Part shown: one piece after another, positions 40,294 through 48,225 of the stretch
How the letters are laid out: every line of letters begins with the position of its first letter
How positions within the stretch are numbered: the first letter of the stretch is position 1
NCBI RefSeq assembly: GCF_001577265.1
Contig: NZ_CP014517.1
Coordinates: forward strand, 1,603,001 to 1,667,000
Source of the DNA: Variovorax sp. PAMC 28711
GTDB taxonomy: Bacteria > Pseudomonadota > Gammaproteobacteria > Burkholderiales > Burkholderiaceae_C
Direction of reading: 5' to 3'
DNA: 64,000 bases
Position numbers and translations under genes: made by a program
The notes under the pieces: generated by a model
Databases searched by the model: none
What the model was told of the DNA's origin: nothing
Seen by the model: the letters and a program-made list of their open reading frames with translations, nothing else

Positions 40294-40920
40294 CTACCGG
40301 CGGTGCAGGTCGTCGCGGGTGAACGGGCGTTCGGCGCCCGCGAGTCGAACGGCAATGAATTCGAGTACGCCCTGCGTGGGTGCCGGTGCGCCGGGCCCCA
40401 GCAACGCCAGCGGCACCGCCAGGCTTGCAGCCAGGCCCCAGGCGATCTGACTGCCGCGCAGGTGCACGTGCGGCCGGCCGTGCTGGAGCCGCAAAAAGAC
40501 GCCGCTCACGCAAAACCCCAACGCGTAGCCCGCCAGCACCTCCGACAGCGAATGGGCCTCCACGGCCAGCCGCGACACGCCGATCAGCACGCCCAGCGTC
40601 CAGCCGCAGACGGCGGCAGCGATGCGCGCCTCATGGCCGCGGCGCGACGCCATCACCCAGAACACCACGGGCCAGACGCTCATGGCAAAGGTGGTGTGGC
40701 CGCTGAAGCCGGTGAAGTCGAGCCGCGCGCTGCCGACGCCCCAGCCGATGAAAGCCAGCTTGGACACCAGCACGATGAGCGCTCCGCTTCCGAACACGAG
40801 CGCCCAGCGCAGCGCGCCCGGCCGCGTTCGGGGAAACCACGCCAGCCACAGAAAAACCAGCAAGGCCAGCGGCATCAGGATCGCGCTGTCGCCCAGCCAG
40901 GTGAAATCCAGCCAACTCAC
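40294..40920 (-). CDS. PAP2-family membrane phosphatase
   Basis: 208-residue membrane protein with about five or six hydrophobic segments. The PAP2 active-site motifs are reduced but visible: SGHTTFAMSVWPVVFW (phosphatase motif 2, with the catalytic His) and SRLAVEAHSLSEVLAGYALG (motif 3, SRxxxxxHxxxD-like with Glu for Asp). Motif 1 is weak. It would act on phosphatidate or undecaprenyl pyrophosphate-type lipids. GTG at 40920 overlaps the stop of the acyltransferase fusion, so the two are coupled. A stem-loop GGTATCG / CGATACC follows the stop. Confidence 0.8.
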   Translation of the reverse strand: MSWLDFTWLGDSAILMPLALLVFLWLAWFPRTRPGALRWALVFGSGALIVLVSKLAFIGWGVGSARLDFTGFSGHTTFAMSVWPVVFWVMASRRGHEARIAAAVCGWTLGVLIGVSRLAVEAHSLSEVLAGYALGFCVSGVFLRLQHGRPHVHLRGSQIAWGLAASLAVPLALLGPGAPAPTQGVLEFIAVRLAGAERPFTRDDLHRR

Positions 40921-42872
40921 TTGTCGAGCAGGGCGCTCACGCGCTGTCTGAGCAGGTCGGGCTGCGCTTCGGCCGGGGCGATGGGGCTGCCCACGTTCAG
41001 CCCGACGCTGCTGAAGAAGCCGCGGCGAAAAGGCCTGGCCATCGCGACGTTCTTGCCGCCGCGCACCTCGATGCGGCTGAAGTAGGAGCCCCAAAGGTTG
41101 TTGAGCGCCATCGGCACGAGCGGCGCCTCGATGCCCTGGCTGCGCGCCATCTCGACGATCTTCATCACGCCGCCCCGGAAGGGCTGCAACTCACCGTCAC
41201 GCGTGAGCGCGCCCTCGGGAAAGATCGCCAGCAAGTCGCCTTCGCGCAGCACGCCGACGGCCTGCGCGAAGGCGGCCTCGTAGGCGGCCGGGTCTTCTTT
41301 CTGCGGTGCGATCGGGATGGCTTTCGCCAGCTTGAAGAGCCAGCCCAGCACCGGCACCTTGAAGATCTGGTGGTCCATGAGAAAGCGGATCGGCCGCGGG
41401 CTCGCCGCCATGAGCAACACGGCGTCGATGAAGCTCACATGGTTGCAGATCAGGATGGCGGCGCCCTCGGTGGGGATGTGCTCGTCGCCGTTCACCTTGA
41501 AGCGATAGACGAAGCGCGACAGCACCCACGAGACGAAGCGCAGCAGATACTCCGGCACCAGCATGAAAATGTAGAACGCGACCAGCGCGTTCGCGATGCC
41601 GGTGAACAGGAAGATCTGCGGAATCGTGAAGCCTGCGCCCAGCAGCGAGCCGGCAATGACCGAGCTGGCGATCATGAACAGCGCGTTCAGGATGTTGTTG
41701 GCCGCGATGATGCGCGCGCGGTGCGTCGGCTGGCTGCGCAGCTGGATCAGCGCATACATCGGCACGCTGTACAGCCCCGCGAAGAGCGAGAGCAAGCCGA
41801 GGTCCATCATCACGCGCCAGTGCGCCGGACGGCCGAGGAATTCGCCCAGCCCCTGGATCGCCACGGGCGGCAGGCTGCGCGAGGCGAAGTACAGATCGAT
41901 CGCGAACACGCTCATGCCAATGGCGCCGAGCGGCACGAGGCCGATCTCCACCTGCCGCCGGCTCAGCGTTTCGCACAGCAGCGAGCCGATGCCGATGCCG
42001 ATGGAAAACACCACGAGCAGCAGCGAGGCCACCTGCTCGTCGCCGTGCAGCACCTCCTTGGCGAAGCTCGGGAACTGGCTCAGGAACACCGCGCCGAAGA
42101 ACCACATCCACGAAATGCCGAGCAGCGAGCGGAACACCACCACGTTGCCGTGCGCCAGCTGGAGGTTGCGCCAGGTTTCGCTGAATGGATTCCAGTTGAT
42201 GACCAGGCCCGGATCGGTGGCGGGCGCGCGCGGAATCGCCTGCGCCACCCCGCGCCCCACCAACGCCAGCAGCACGCACGCGATGGCGACCGCGGTGTGG
42301 CCGATCTGCGGCACGGCCACGAGCAGGCCGCCCGCCACCTGGCCGAGCAGGATCGCGACGAAAGTGCCCATCTCGACCATGCCGTTGCCGCCGGTGAGTT
42401 CGCGGGCGCTGAGCACCTGCGGCAAATAGGCGAACTTGACCGGACCGAACAACGTCGAGTGCAGCCCCATGAGGAACACGCAGCCCAGCAGGATCGCCGC
42501 GTTGGCAGTGAAGAACCCCCAGGCGGCGATCAGCATGATCCCGATCTCGAGGTTCTTCACGAAGCGGATCATCTTCGTTTTGTCGAACTTGTCGGTGAGC
42601 TGGCCGGCCGTGGCCGAGAACAGCAGGAACGGCAGGATGAACAACGCCCCGATCGCCAGGCCCGCCATCGCCGGCGGCATCCAGCTCAGCTGCAGCTGGT
42701 AGGTGACCATCACGGTGAACGCGAACTTGAACAGGTTGTCGTTCGCGGCACCGGCAAACTGGGTCCAGAAGAACGGCGCGAATCGCCGCTGGCCGAGCAG
42801 CGCGAACTGGTTGGCGTGCGCGTTCGCATCGGGCGTGTCGGCAGACGAGGCAGCAGCGGCGGAAGTGGTCAT
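40917..42872 (-). CDS. MFS transporter-acyltransferase fusion (LplT/PlsC type)
   Basis: 651-residue two-domain membrane protein. Residues about 20-440 form a 12-segment major-facilitator transporter resembling LplT, the lysophospholipid flippase (FAGAANDNLFKFAFTVMVTY near the start). Residues about 455-651 form a PlsC-type 1-acylglycerol-3-phosphate acyltransferase, with NHVSFID (HX4D site) and FPEGALTR. This couples uptake of a lysophospholipid to re-acylation, as LplT plus Aas do in enteric bacteria, but without the acyl-ACP synthetase domain. It overlaps the PAP2 gene, giving a lipid-remodelling pair. Confidence 0.9.
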   Translation of the reverse strand: MTTSAAAASSADTPDANAHANQFALLGQRRFAPFFWTQFAGAANDNLFKFAFTVMVTYQLQLSWMPPAMAGLAIGALFILPFLLFSATAGQLTDKFDKTKMIRFVKNLEIGIMLIAAWGFFTANAAILLGCVFLMGLHSTLFGPVKFAYLPQVLSARELTGGNGMVEMGTFVAILLGQVAGGLLVAVPQIGHTAVAIACVLLALVGRGVAQAIPRAPATDPGLVINWNPFSETWRNLQLAHGNVVVFRSLLGISWMWFFGAVFLSQFPSFAKEVLHGDEQVASLLLVVFSIGIGIGSLLCETLSRRQVEIGLVPLGAIGMSVFAIDLYFASRSLPPVAIQGLGEFLGRPAHWRVMMDLGLLSLFAGLYSVPMYALIQLRSQPTHRARIIAANNILNALFMIASSVIAGSLLGAGFTIPQIFLFTGIANALVAFYIFMLVPEYLLRFVSWVLSRFVYRFKVNGDEHIPTEGAAILICNHVSFIDAVLLMAASPRPIRFLMDHQIFKVPVLGWLFKLAKAIPIAPQKEDPAAYEAAFAQAVGVLREGDLLAIFPEGALTRDGELQPFRGGVMKIVEMARSQGIEAPLVPMALNNLWGSYFSRIEVRGGKNVAMARPFRRGFFSSVGLNVGSPIAPAEAQPDLLRQRVSALLDK

Positions 42873-42894
42873 GCAAATGTCCCTTGCGGGCTCC

Positions 42895-43701
42895 TCAGGC
42901 CGTCAAGGCGGCCGCGCCCGGATTGTGCCGCAGCGACTGGCGGCCGAAGGTCTGCAGCGCGTGCAGCACCGGCAATCCGGCCAGTGCGGCCGTCAGGTGC
43001 TTGAGGCTGTGGCCCGACACCAGGTGATGCGTGGCTTCGTAGATGGCGTGGTCGCCGAGTTCGAAGCCCTTGGCCAGCGCGTAGAAAAAGATGACCCAGC
43101 CCAGCTTGAGGTCCACTGCGCCGCGCATCGGCTTGGCGAGCGCAAGGCTGACCACCAGCGCCATGCCCCCGAACTGCACGACCGCCCAGGGCGCGACGTT
43201 GCCCGTCTCGTGCCACACCGCCACTGCCAGCAGGCCGCCGACCAGGGTGGCACAGGCCGCGACCGGGCCCGCACGGTGGCTCACCCGTTCGCAGACGGCG
43301 AAGCCGATGAGGCCGGCGAACGCGATCGTCATGCCGGCACGGTCGGCAGCCAGCCGCAGCAGATCGGGCTGCAGGTGATAGAAGACCGAGCCGGCCGTGC
43401 AGGCAAGGAAACCCGCGAAGAAAAGCCACGCGCAGGCGAGCGTGCTGGCAGGCAGCCCGTGCGCAGCGCGCCGGTGGAAGCGGCCGAGCCAGCGCAGGCC
43501 CCAGAGGCCGACCGCCAGGAAGGGTAGATTGCTCAGGACGTCCATCGCGTTGGGCAGGTGGTGCCAGGCGCGGTCGTCTGCGAAGAGCGATGCGCCAGCG
43601 TGCACGCCCGTGAGCGCGGGACCGAGGACGGCCACGCCCGACAACAACAGGAAGGCGAAAAAGAGGCCGCGTTCGCGACGGCTGGGACTGGACAGTTGCA
43701 T
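42895..43701 (-). CDS. CREST-type seven-helix membrane hydrolase (ceramidase-like)
   Basis: 268-residue membrane protein with about seven hydrophobic segments. The metal-site pattern of the CREST superfamily (alkaline ceramidases, PAQR receptors) is visible: SVFYH in an early helix, AADRAGM next, and HSLKH (HxxxH) near the C-terminus. These would bind zinc for amide or ester hydrolysis in the membrane. The substrate is unknown; bacteria of this group do not generally make ceramide. It is 22 bases upstream of nothing on its own strand except the MFS-PlsC gene's end, so it probably has its own promoter, divergent from the XRE-type gene. Confidence 0.75.
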   Translation of the reverse strand: MQLSSPSRRERGLFFAFLLLSGVAVLGPALTGVHAGASLFADDRAWHHLPNAMDVLSNLPFLAVGLWGLRWLGRFHRRAAHGLPASTLACAWLFFAGFLACTAGSVFYHLQPDLLRLAADRAGMTIAFAGLIGFAVCERVSHRAGPVAACATLVGGLLAVAVWHETGNVAPWAVVQFGGMALVVSLALAKPMRGAVDLKLGWVIFFYALAKGFELGDHAIYEATHHLVSGHSLKHLTAALAGLPVLHALQTFGRQSLRHNPGAAALTA

Positions 43702-43824
43702 GGCAAGCTCCGGGGACTGAGGAGGAAGCAATGTAGGTTTGCAACTGCCGCCATGGCGCTGAAAATCGATACGGCGCGAATCTTCACAACCTTCGGTACC
43801 GAATTTCAATACCCATCGCTTGCC

Positions 43825-44556
43825 ATGAGCACCACCATCGACCTCGTCCTCGCCCTCAAGGCCGAACTCAAGAACGCGCGCATGACCTATGCCGACCTCG
43901 CGCGGTCGCTCGACATGGCCGAGTCCAGCGTCAAGCGCATGCTGGCCAAGGGCGACATGCCGCTGTCGCGCGTCGATGCCATCTGCCGCGCGCTGAAGAT
44001 GGACTTCGCCGACCTCGCGCGTCGCGTGGCCGATGCGCAGCCGCTGGTGCGGGAACTCACGCACGAGCAGGAGAAAGCCGTGGTGAAAGACAAGAAGCTG
44101 CTGCTGGTCGCCATCAACGTGCTGAGCCAGTGGACGCTGGAGCAGATCACCGCGGCCTACCGCATCACCGAGGCGGAGTGCATCGGCTGCTTCGCCCAGC
44201 TCGACCGCATCGGCATCATCGAACTGCGACCGATGAACCGCTACCGGCTCAAGCTGGCGAAGACCTTCCGCTGGCGTCCGCACGGGCCGTTCATGGAATT
44301 CTTCCGAGACCACGTGGTGCTCGACTACTACCGCGGCGGCTTCGACGGACCCGCCGAAGCATTGATGCTGGTGCACGGCACCATCAGCCGCGCGCTCGCA
44401 CCGTCGTTTCGCGAGCGCATGCAGCGGGTGGCGCAAGACTTCGCGCAGCAGCACCAGACCGACCAGAAGCTCGCGCCGAAAGACGTGGAGGGCTACACGC
44501 TGGTGCTGGGCATGCGCAACTGGGAGTTCGAGGGCTTCACGCGGTTGCGCCGTTAG
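43825..44556 (+). CDS. XRE-family (Cro/CI-type) regulator
   Basis: 243-residue regulator. An N-terminal helix-turn-helix (about residues 20-55: MTYADLARSLDMAESSVKRM) is followed by an uncharacterised C-terminal domain of about 180 residues containing MEFFRDHVVLDYYRGGF and ending GMRNWEFEGFTRLRR. The ATG at 43825 is taken as start. It is divergent from the CREST-type hydrolase gene and stands before the glycine-riboswitch region. Target genes are unknown; the neighbour hydrolase is the simplest guess. Confidence 0.85.
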   Translation: MSTTIDLVLALKAELKNARMTYADLARSLDMAESSVKRMLAKGDMPLSRVDAICRALKMDFADLARRVADAQPLVRELTHEQEKAVVKDKKLLLVAINVLSQWTLEQITAAYRITEAECIGCFAQLDRIGIIELRPMNRYRLKLAKTFRWRPHGPFMEFFRDHVVLDYYRGGFDGPAEALMLVHGTISRALAPSFRERMQRVAQDFAQQHQTDQKLAPKDVEGYTLVLGMRNWEFEGFTRLRR

Positions 44557-44615
44557 GCGCACGTTGCATCACACGAATACGAGGGTTATCCCGGAAATTT
44601 GTAACAAATACTAGC

Positions 44616-44643
44616 TTTACACAAATGTTAACCGCCTTAAAAT
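44616..44643 (+). promoter_or_regulatory. Promoter of the first glycine riboswitch unit
   Basis: -35 TTTACA (44616-44621) and -10 TAAAAT (44638-44643) are 16 bases apart; the transcript would begin near 44650, just before the aptamer. An inverted repeat ATTTGT-A-ACAAAT (44597-44609) lies immediately upstream of the -35 and could be an operator or activator site. Confidence 0.65.
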
Positions 44644-44655
44644 CGTATCTGCAGA

Positions 44656-44850
44656 AAGCGGGCGTCTCCCAGATGGCCCCACCCAGAGCGCAACCTCCCA
44701 TGAACGCTCAGGTCAGCCGGCTCCGGCTGGTCAACTGCAAACCTTTATCGCCGACTGGAGAGCCGTCACCCAGCGTGACGCACCGAAGGAGCAAATCCGC
44801 CGCATCGCGTGACGGGTGAATCTCTCAGGTACCAAGGACAGCGGGAGCGG
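44656..44850 (+). promoter_or_regulatory. Tandem glycine riboswitch upstream of the first DadA-like gene
   Basis: Two aptamer-like units in tandem. The second (about 44754-44848) has the full glycine-aptamer core: CTGGAGAG, CACCGAAGGAGCAA, AATCTCTCAGGTACCAAGGACAG. The first (about 44658-44740) keeps CGGGCG and CTCCCATGAACGCTCAGG but reads CACCCAGAGCGCAA where the sister riboswitch has CACCGAAGGCGCAA, so its ligand core is altered. Downstream, CGGCTGTCC / GGACAGCCG (44871-44895) forms a perfect 9-base stem, a candidate expression platform, without a T-run, before the ATG at 44931. Confidence 0.88.
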
Positions 44851-44930
44851 CACACAGTGAATTCAGCTTTCGGCTGTCCATACCCCGGACAGCCGCGCGC
44901 GCGTTTCACGCAATCCCACAAGGATTCGAC

Positions 44931-46166
44931 ATGCGAGTGGTTGTACTCGGCGCCGGAATGCTCGGCGTCACCTCGGCGTATTACCTGGCCCAACTCGGCC
45001 ACGAAGTGACGGTGATCGATCGCCACGCCACGCCTTGCGCCAAGGCGCGAGGCCGTGTCGAAGCGGTCGTCAAGCCGCCCATGCGGCCTGTGTTGCTGGC
45101 GACGCCGCCGGACCGTCTCAACGCGATCGTTGCGGCGATCCGGCGCACCGCGCGCGAAAAGCTCGGCCGCTTCGGCAGCATCTTCGAGGTGCCCCGCCCC
45201 GATCCGGTCGAAAACAGGGTGCGTCTCTTGGCCTACAGCCGCGCGACCGAGCGCGCCCTGCACGACGAAGCCGGCGCCCCGGCGCCGTCGGGCAGTGCCG
45301 GACTGTTGAAGTTCTACATGGACCCGCGTGCCTTCGAATGCCTGGAAAAGCGGGCGCCGCGCCTGAATGCGCTGGGCTGCGAGGCGCAGCTGGTGTCCGC
45401 CGACGAGGCGGTGCGCATCGAGCCTGCGCTGATCGCGATGCGCCCGCAAATCGCCGGCGGCACCTTCCTGGCCAACGATCCGCCGCGCGATCCGGCACCG
45501 GCAGCCACCCGCATGGTGTTTCTGTGCCGGGCCGCGGGCGTTCGCTTCCTGTCGAACCACACGGTCGTGGCGCTGCACGCGCACGAGGGCCGCATTTCGC
45601 ACGTCGACCTCGTCGACCCGAACGGACAGTTGCTGGAATGGCGCGCCCAGGCGTATGTCATGGCGCTCGGCACGGGTAGCGCCGAGCATGCCGACGCGCT
45701 CGGCATCGAAATGCCGCTACACGCCGAGCATGAATACATCGTCACGCTGCCGATCAAGAACGCCGCGCGCGCGCCGCATGTCGGACTGCACGACGCGAGC
45801 GGCAAGCTGCGCATCACCCGCGTCCACGCGCCTGAAGGCGACAGCCTGCGCGTGTCGGCGAGGGTGCATGCGGAAGCCGACGAGGCGCGCGAGCCCGATG
45901 CCGACCGCTTCAACGCGATCCTGCGGCGCGTGGCGCTTTTGCTGCCGGGCGCGGTCGATGCGAGCCGCGCGCAGTTCGAGATGCGCACGCATGCCGCGAG
46001 CGCCGATGGCTTGCCGCTGGTCGGAAAGACCCGGTTGCGCAACCTGTTCCTGAACACCGCGCCCGGCGCGCACGGCTGGGTGCATGCCTGCGGCGCCGGC
46101 AAGTCGATCGCGCGCATCGTGAGCGGCTTGCGGCCGGAACTGTCGTTCGCTTTCACGGGCATGTAG
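44931..46166 (+). CDS. Diverged DadA-type FAD oxidoreductase paralogue
   Basis: 411-residue protein clearly related to the next gene. It keeps the FAD-binding N-terminus VVLGAGMLGVTSAYYLAQLG, the SADEAVRIEPAL block and the C-terminal GAGKSIARIVSGLRPELSFAF. It lacks the TSFANGGQISVSHAEPW segment, which is replaced by an arginine/proline-rich stretch (about residues 36-90). The substrate-site GLRPATPSNVPLIG of the sister becomes EMRTHAASADGLPLVG. The reading frame is intact. AAGGA precedes the ATG. It is under its own glycine riboswitch. It may be a decaying or repurposed duplicate; catalytic activity on D-amino acids is doubtful. Confidence 0.82.
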   Translation: MRVVVLGAGMLGVTSAYYLAQLGHEVTVIDRHATPCAKARGRVEAVVKPPMRPVLLATPPDRLNAIVAAIRRTAREKLGRFGSIFEVPRPDPVENRVRLLAYSRATERALHDEAGAPAPSGSAGLLKFYMDPRAFECLEKRAPRLNALGCEAQLVSADEAVRIEPALIAMRPQIAGGTFLANDPPRDPAPAATRMVFLCRAAGVRFLSNHTVVALHAHEGRISHVDLVDPNGQLLEWRAQAYVMALGTGSAEHADALGIEMPLHAEHEYIVTLPIKNAARAPHVGLHDASGKLRITRVHAPEGDSLRVSARVHAEADEAREPDADRFNAILRRVALLLPGAVDASRAQFEMRTHAASADGLPLVGKTRLRNLFLNTAPGAHGWVHACGAGKSIARIVSGLRPELSFAFTGM

Positions 46167-46169
46167 CCC

Positions 46170-46400
46170 TAGAATCGCGACCACTGCAGGAGAGCGGGCG
46201 ACGCGAGTCACCCCACCGAAGGCGCAAACTCCCATGAACGCTCAGGTCCACCGGTTTCGATGTCATTGAAACAGGTCACGTACTGCACCTTTTGAAACGC
46301 CGTCTGGAGAGCCGTCACGCCATGTGACGCACCGAAGGAGCAACTGCCGCAGGCCGATTCCTGCAGCACGAATCTCTCAGGTACCAAGGACAGGGGGAGC
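46170..46400 (+). promoter_or_regulatory. Tandem glycine riboswitch (and -10 element) upstream of dadA
   Basis: Two intact aptamers: first about 46189-46285 (GGAGAGCGGGCG, CACCGAAGGCGCAAACTCCC, CGCTCAGGTCCACCGG), second about 46302-46396 (CTGGAGAG, CACCGAAGGAGCAA, AATCTCTCAGGTACCAAGGACAG). A -10-like TAGAAT at 46170-46175 lies right after the stop of the preceding gene, so this unit is probably transcribed separately; its -35 is weak. The ATG of dadA is at 46428. In tandem glycine riboswitches ligand binding usually turns expression on. Confidence 0.92.
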
Positions 46401-46427
46401 GGCAATCCACCTTCAAAAGGTTCTCCC

Positions 46428-47690
46428 ATGCGCGTGATCGTTCTCGGCGCCGGCTTGCTCGGCGTCACCTCGGCCTATTACCTCCAGCAACTCGGCCACG
46501 AAGTCACGGTGATCGATCGGCAGGCCACGCCGGCTGCCGAAACCAGCTTCGCCAACGGCGGGCAGATCTCCGTCAGTCACGCCGAACCCTGGGCCAACCC
46601 GAGCGCACCGCTCAAGGTGCTGCAGTGGCTCGGCAAGGAAGATGCGCCACTGCTGTTCCGCATCCGCGCCGACATGCGGCAGTGGCTGTGGGGCCTGCAG
46701 TTCCTGCGCGAATGCACGCCGGCGCGCACGAAGCACAACATCGAGCAGATCGTGCGCCTGGGCACCTACAGCCGCGACATGCTGCAGGCGCTGCGCCGCG
46801 ACGCCGGCATCGCGTACCACGAGCGTGCGCAGGGCATCCTGCACTTCTACACGACGCAAAAGGAGTTCGACGGCGCGCTCAAGCCGGCCGAGCAGATGCG
46901 CGCACTCGGTTGCGAACGCACCGTGATCTCGGCCGACGAAGCCGTTCGGATCGAGCCCGCGCTCGCGCACATTCGTCCGCAACTGGCCGGTGCCACCTAC
47001 ACGGCGGAAGACGAATCGGGCGATGCGAACCGCTTCGCGCGCGAGCTGGTCAAGCTGTGCGAGACGGCCGGCGTCAAGTTCCTGATGAGCCACACCGTCA
47101 CCGCGATTCGCGAAGCCGGCGGCCGCATCGAACACGTCGAAGCCACCGACAACGAAGGCCGCTTCCAGCGCATCGTGGGCGATGCCTACGTGCTCGCGAT
47201 GGGCTCGCTCAGCCCGATCTACGCCCAGCCGCTCGGCATCCGCCTGCCGATCTATCCGGCCAAGGGCTACTCGGTGACGATGCCGGTGAAAGACGCCTCC
47301 AGGGCGCACCAGGTCTCGCTGACCGACGACGAGTTCAAGCTCGTCTTCTCGCGCTACACCGACGAACACGGCGACCGCCTGCGCATCGCCGGAACGGCCG
47401 AGCTCAACGGCTACGACCGCGACCTGAACCGGGTGCGCTGCGAGGCCATCGTGCGCCGGGTCGAGGACCTGTTCCCCGGCGCGGGCGACGCCACTCAAGC
47501 GCAGTTCTGGACGGGCCTGCGCCCTGCCACGCCGAGCAACGTGCCGCTGATCGGCAAGACGAAGATTCCGAACTTCTTCCTGAACACCGGCCACGGCACG
47601 CTGGGCTGGACGCATTCGTGCGGCTCGGGCAAGTCGATCGCGCGCATCGTGAGCGGGCTCGCGCCGGAAGTGGATTTCGCCTTCACCTGA
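46428..47690 (+). CDS. dadA: D-amino acid dehydrogenase (small subunit, DadA type)
   Basis: 420-residue membrane-associated FAD enzyme that oxidatively deaminates D-amino acids and feeds electrons to quinones. Motifs: VIVLGAGLLGVTSAYYLQQL (FAD), TSFANGGQISVSHAEPWANP, YPAKGYSVTMPV, GLRPATPSNVPLIGKT (substrate carboxylate Arg) and GHGTLGWTHSCGSGKSIARI. The protein is of normal length. It is controlled by the tandem glycine riboswitch in front, which suggests that glycine, or a D-amino acid related to glycine supply, is a physiological substrate or signal. A GC palindrome GCCGGCTAGCCGGC follows the stop but has no T-run. Confidence 0.94.
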   Translation: MRVIVLGAGLLGVTSAYYLQQLGHEVTVIDRQATPAAETSFANGGQISVSHAEPWANPSAPLKVLQWLGKEDAPLLFRIRADMRQWLWGLQFLRECTPARTKHNIEQIVRLGTYSRDMLQALRRDAGIAYHERAQGILHFYTTQKEFDGALKPAEQMRALGCERTVISADEAVRIEPALAHIRPQLAGATYTAEDESGDANRFARELVKLCETAGVKFLMSHTVTAIREAGGRIEHVEATDNEGRFQRIVGDAYVLAMGSLSPIYAQPLGIRLPIYPAKGYSVTMPVKDASRAHQVSLTDDEFKLVFSRYTDEHGDRLRIAGTAELNGYDRDLNRVRCEAIVRRVEDLFPGAGDATQAQFWTGLRPATPSNVPLIGKTKIPNFFLNTGHGTLGWTHSCGSGKSIARIVSGLAPEVDFAFT

Positions 47691-47800
47691 AGCCGGCTAG
47701 CCGGCACTTCACGCCGCGCTGCTGCGTTTCGTCGCATCGCGCTGGTGACTGTCGGCCGGCTGCGGGATGGTCGGGTTTCTTCACGCCAAGGAACCCCGCC

Positions 47801-48217
47801 ATGAACCGCTTCCACCTTTTCGCCGCTGCGCTGCTGATGTTGCCGCTCGCGGCCGGCGCCGCCGACCTGCGCGTCGCCGTCAGCGATGGCCCGGCCACGC
47901 CGTCGACGCTCTACATCGCGCTCTACGACAGCGCCGCCACTTATGCTGCGACGCAACCGCTGGCCTCACAGACCGCGCCCTTGCGCAACGGCGCCGCGCA
48001 AGTCGCCTTCCTCGGACTGCCGCCGGGGCGCTATGCCCTGCGGGCTTTCGCCGATGAGAACGGCAACGGCAAGATGGACGCCAACATGCTCGGCATCCCC
48101 ACCGAGCGCTACGGCTTCTCCAACGACGCCAGGGGCGTGATGGGCCCGCCGGGCTTCGATGCCGTCGCCCTGCCGGTGGATGCCGCCGACGTCGCGACCA
48201 CGCTTCACCTGCACTGA
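47801..48217 (+). CDS. DUF2141 domain exported protein
   Basis: 138-residue secreted protein with a 20-residue Sec signal peptide ending AGAA. The DUF2141 domain shows VSDGPATPSTLYIALYDSAA, FLGLPPGRYALRAFADENGNGKMDANMLGIP and YGFSNDARGVMGPPGFDAVA. The EF-hand-like DENGNGKMD could bind calcium. The function is unknown. It is eight bases before the carotenoid-oxygenase-like gene, so the two are probably one operon; in other genomes DUF2141 genes also stand beside carotenoid genes. Confidence 0.88.
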   Translation: MNRFHLFAAALLMLPLAAGAADLRVAVSDGPATPSTLYIALYDSAATYAATQPLASQTAPLRNGAAQVAFLGLPPGRYALRAFADENGNGKMDANMLGIPTERYGFSNDARGVMGPPGFDAVALPVDAADVATTLHLH

Positions 48218-48225
48218 GCCGCGTC

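Noticed and set aside
44931..46166. Calling the first DadA-like gene a pseudogene
   Set aside because: The frame is open from a good ribosome-binding site to a normal C-terminus, so it is kept as a diverged gene.
47692..47705. GC palindrome after dadA as a terminator
   Set aside because: The stem has almost no loop and no T-run follows; it could be a binding site or chance palindrome.
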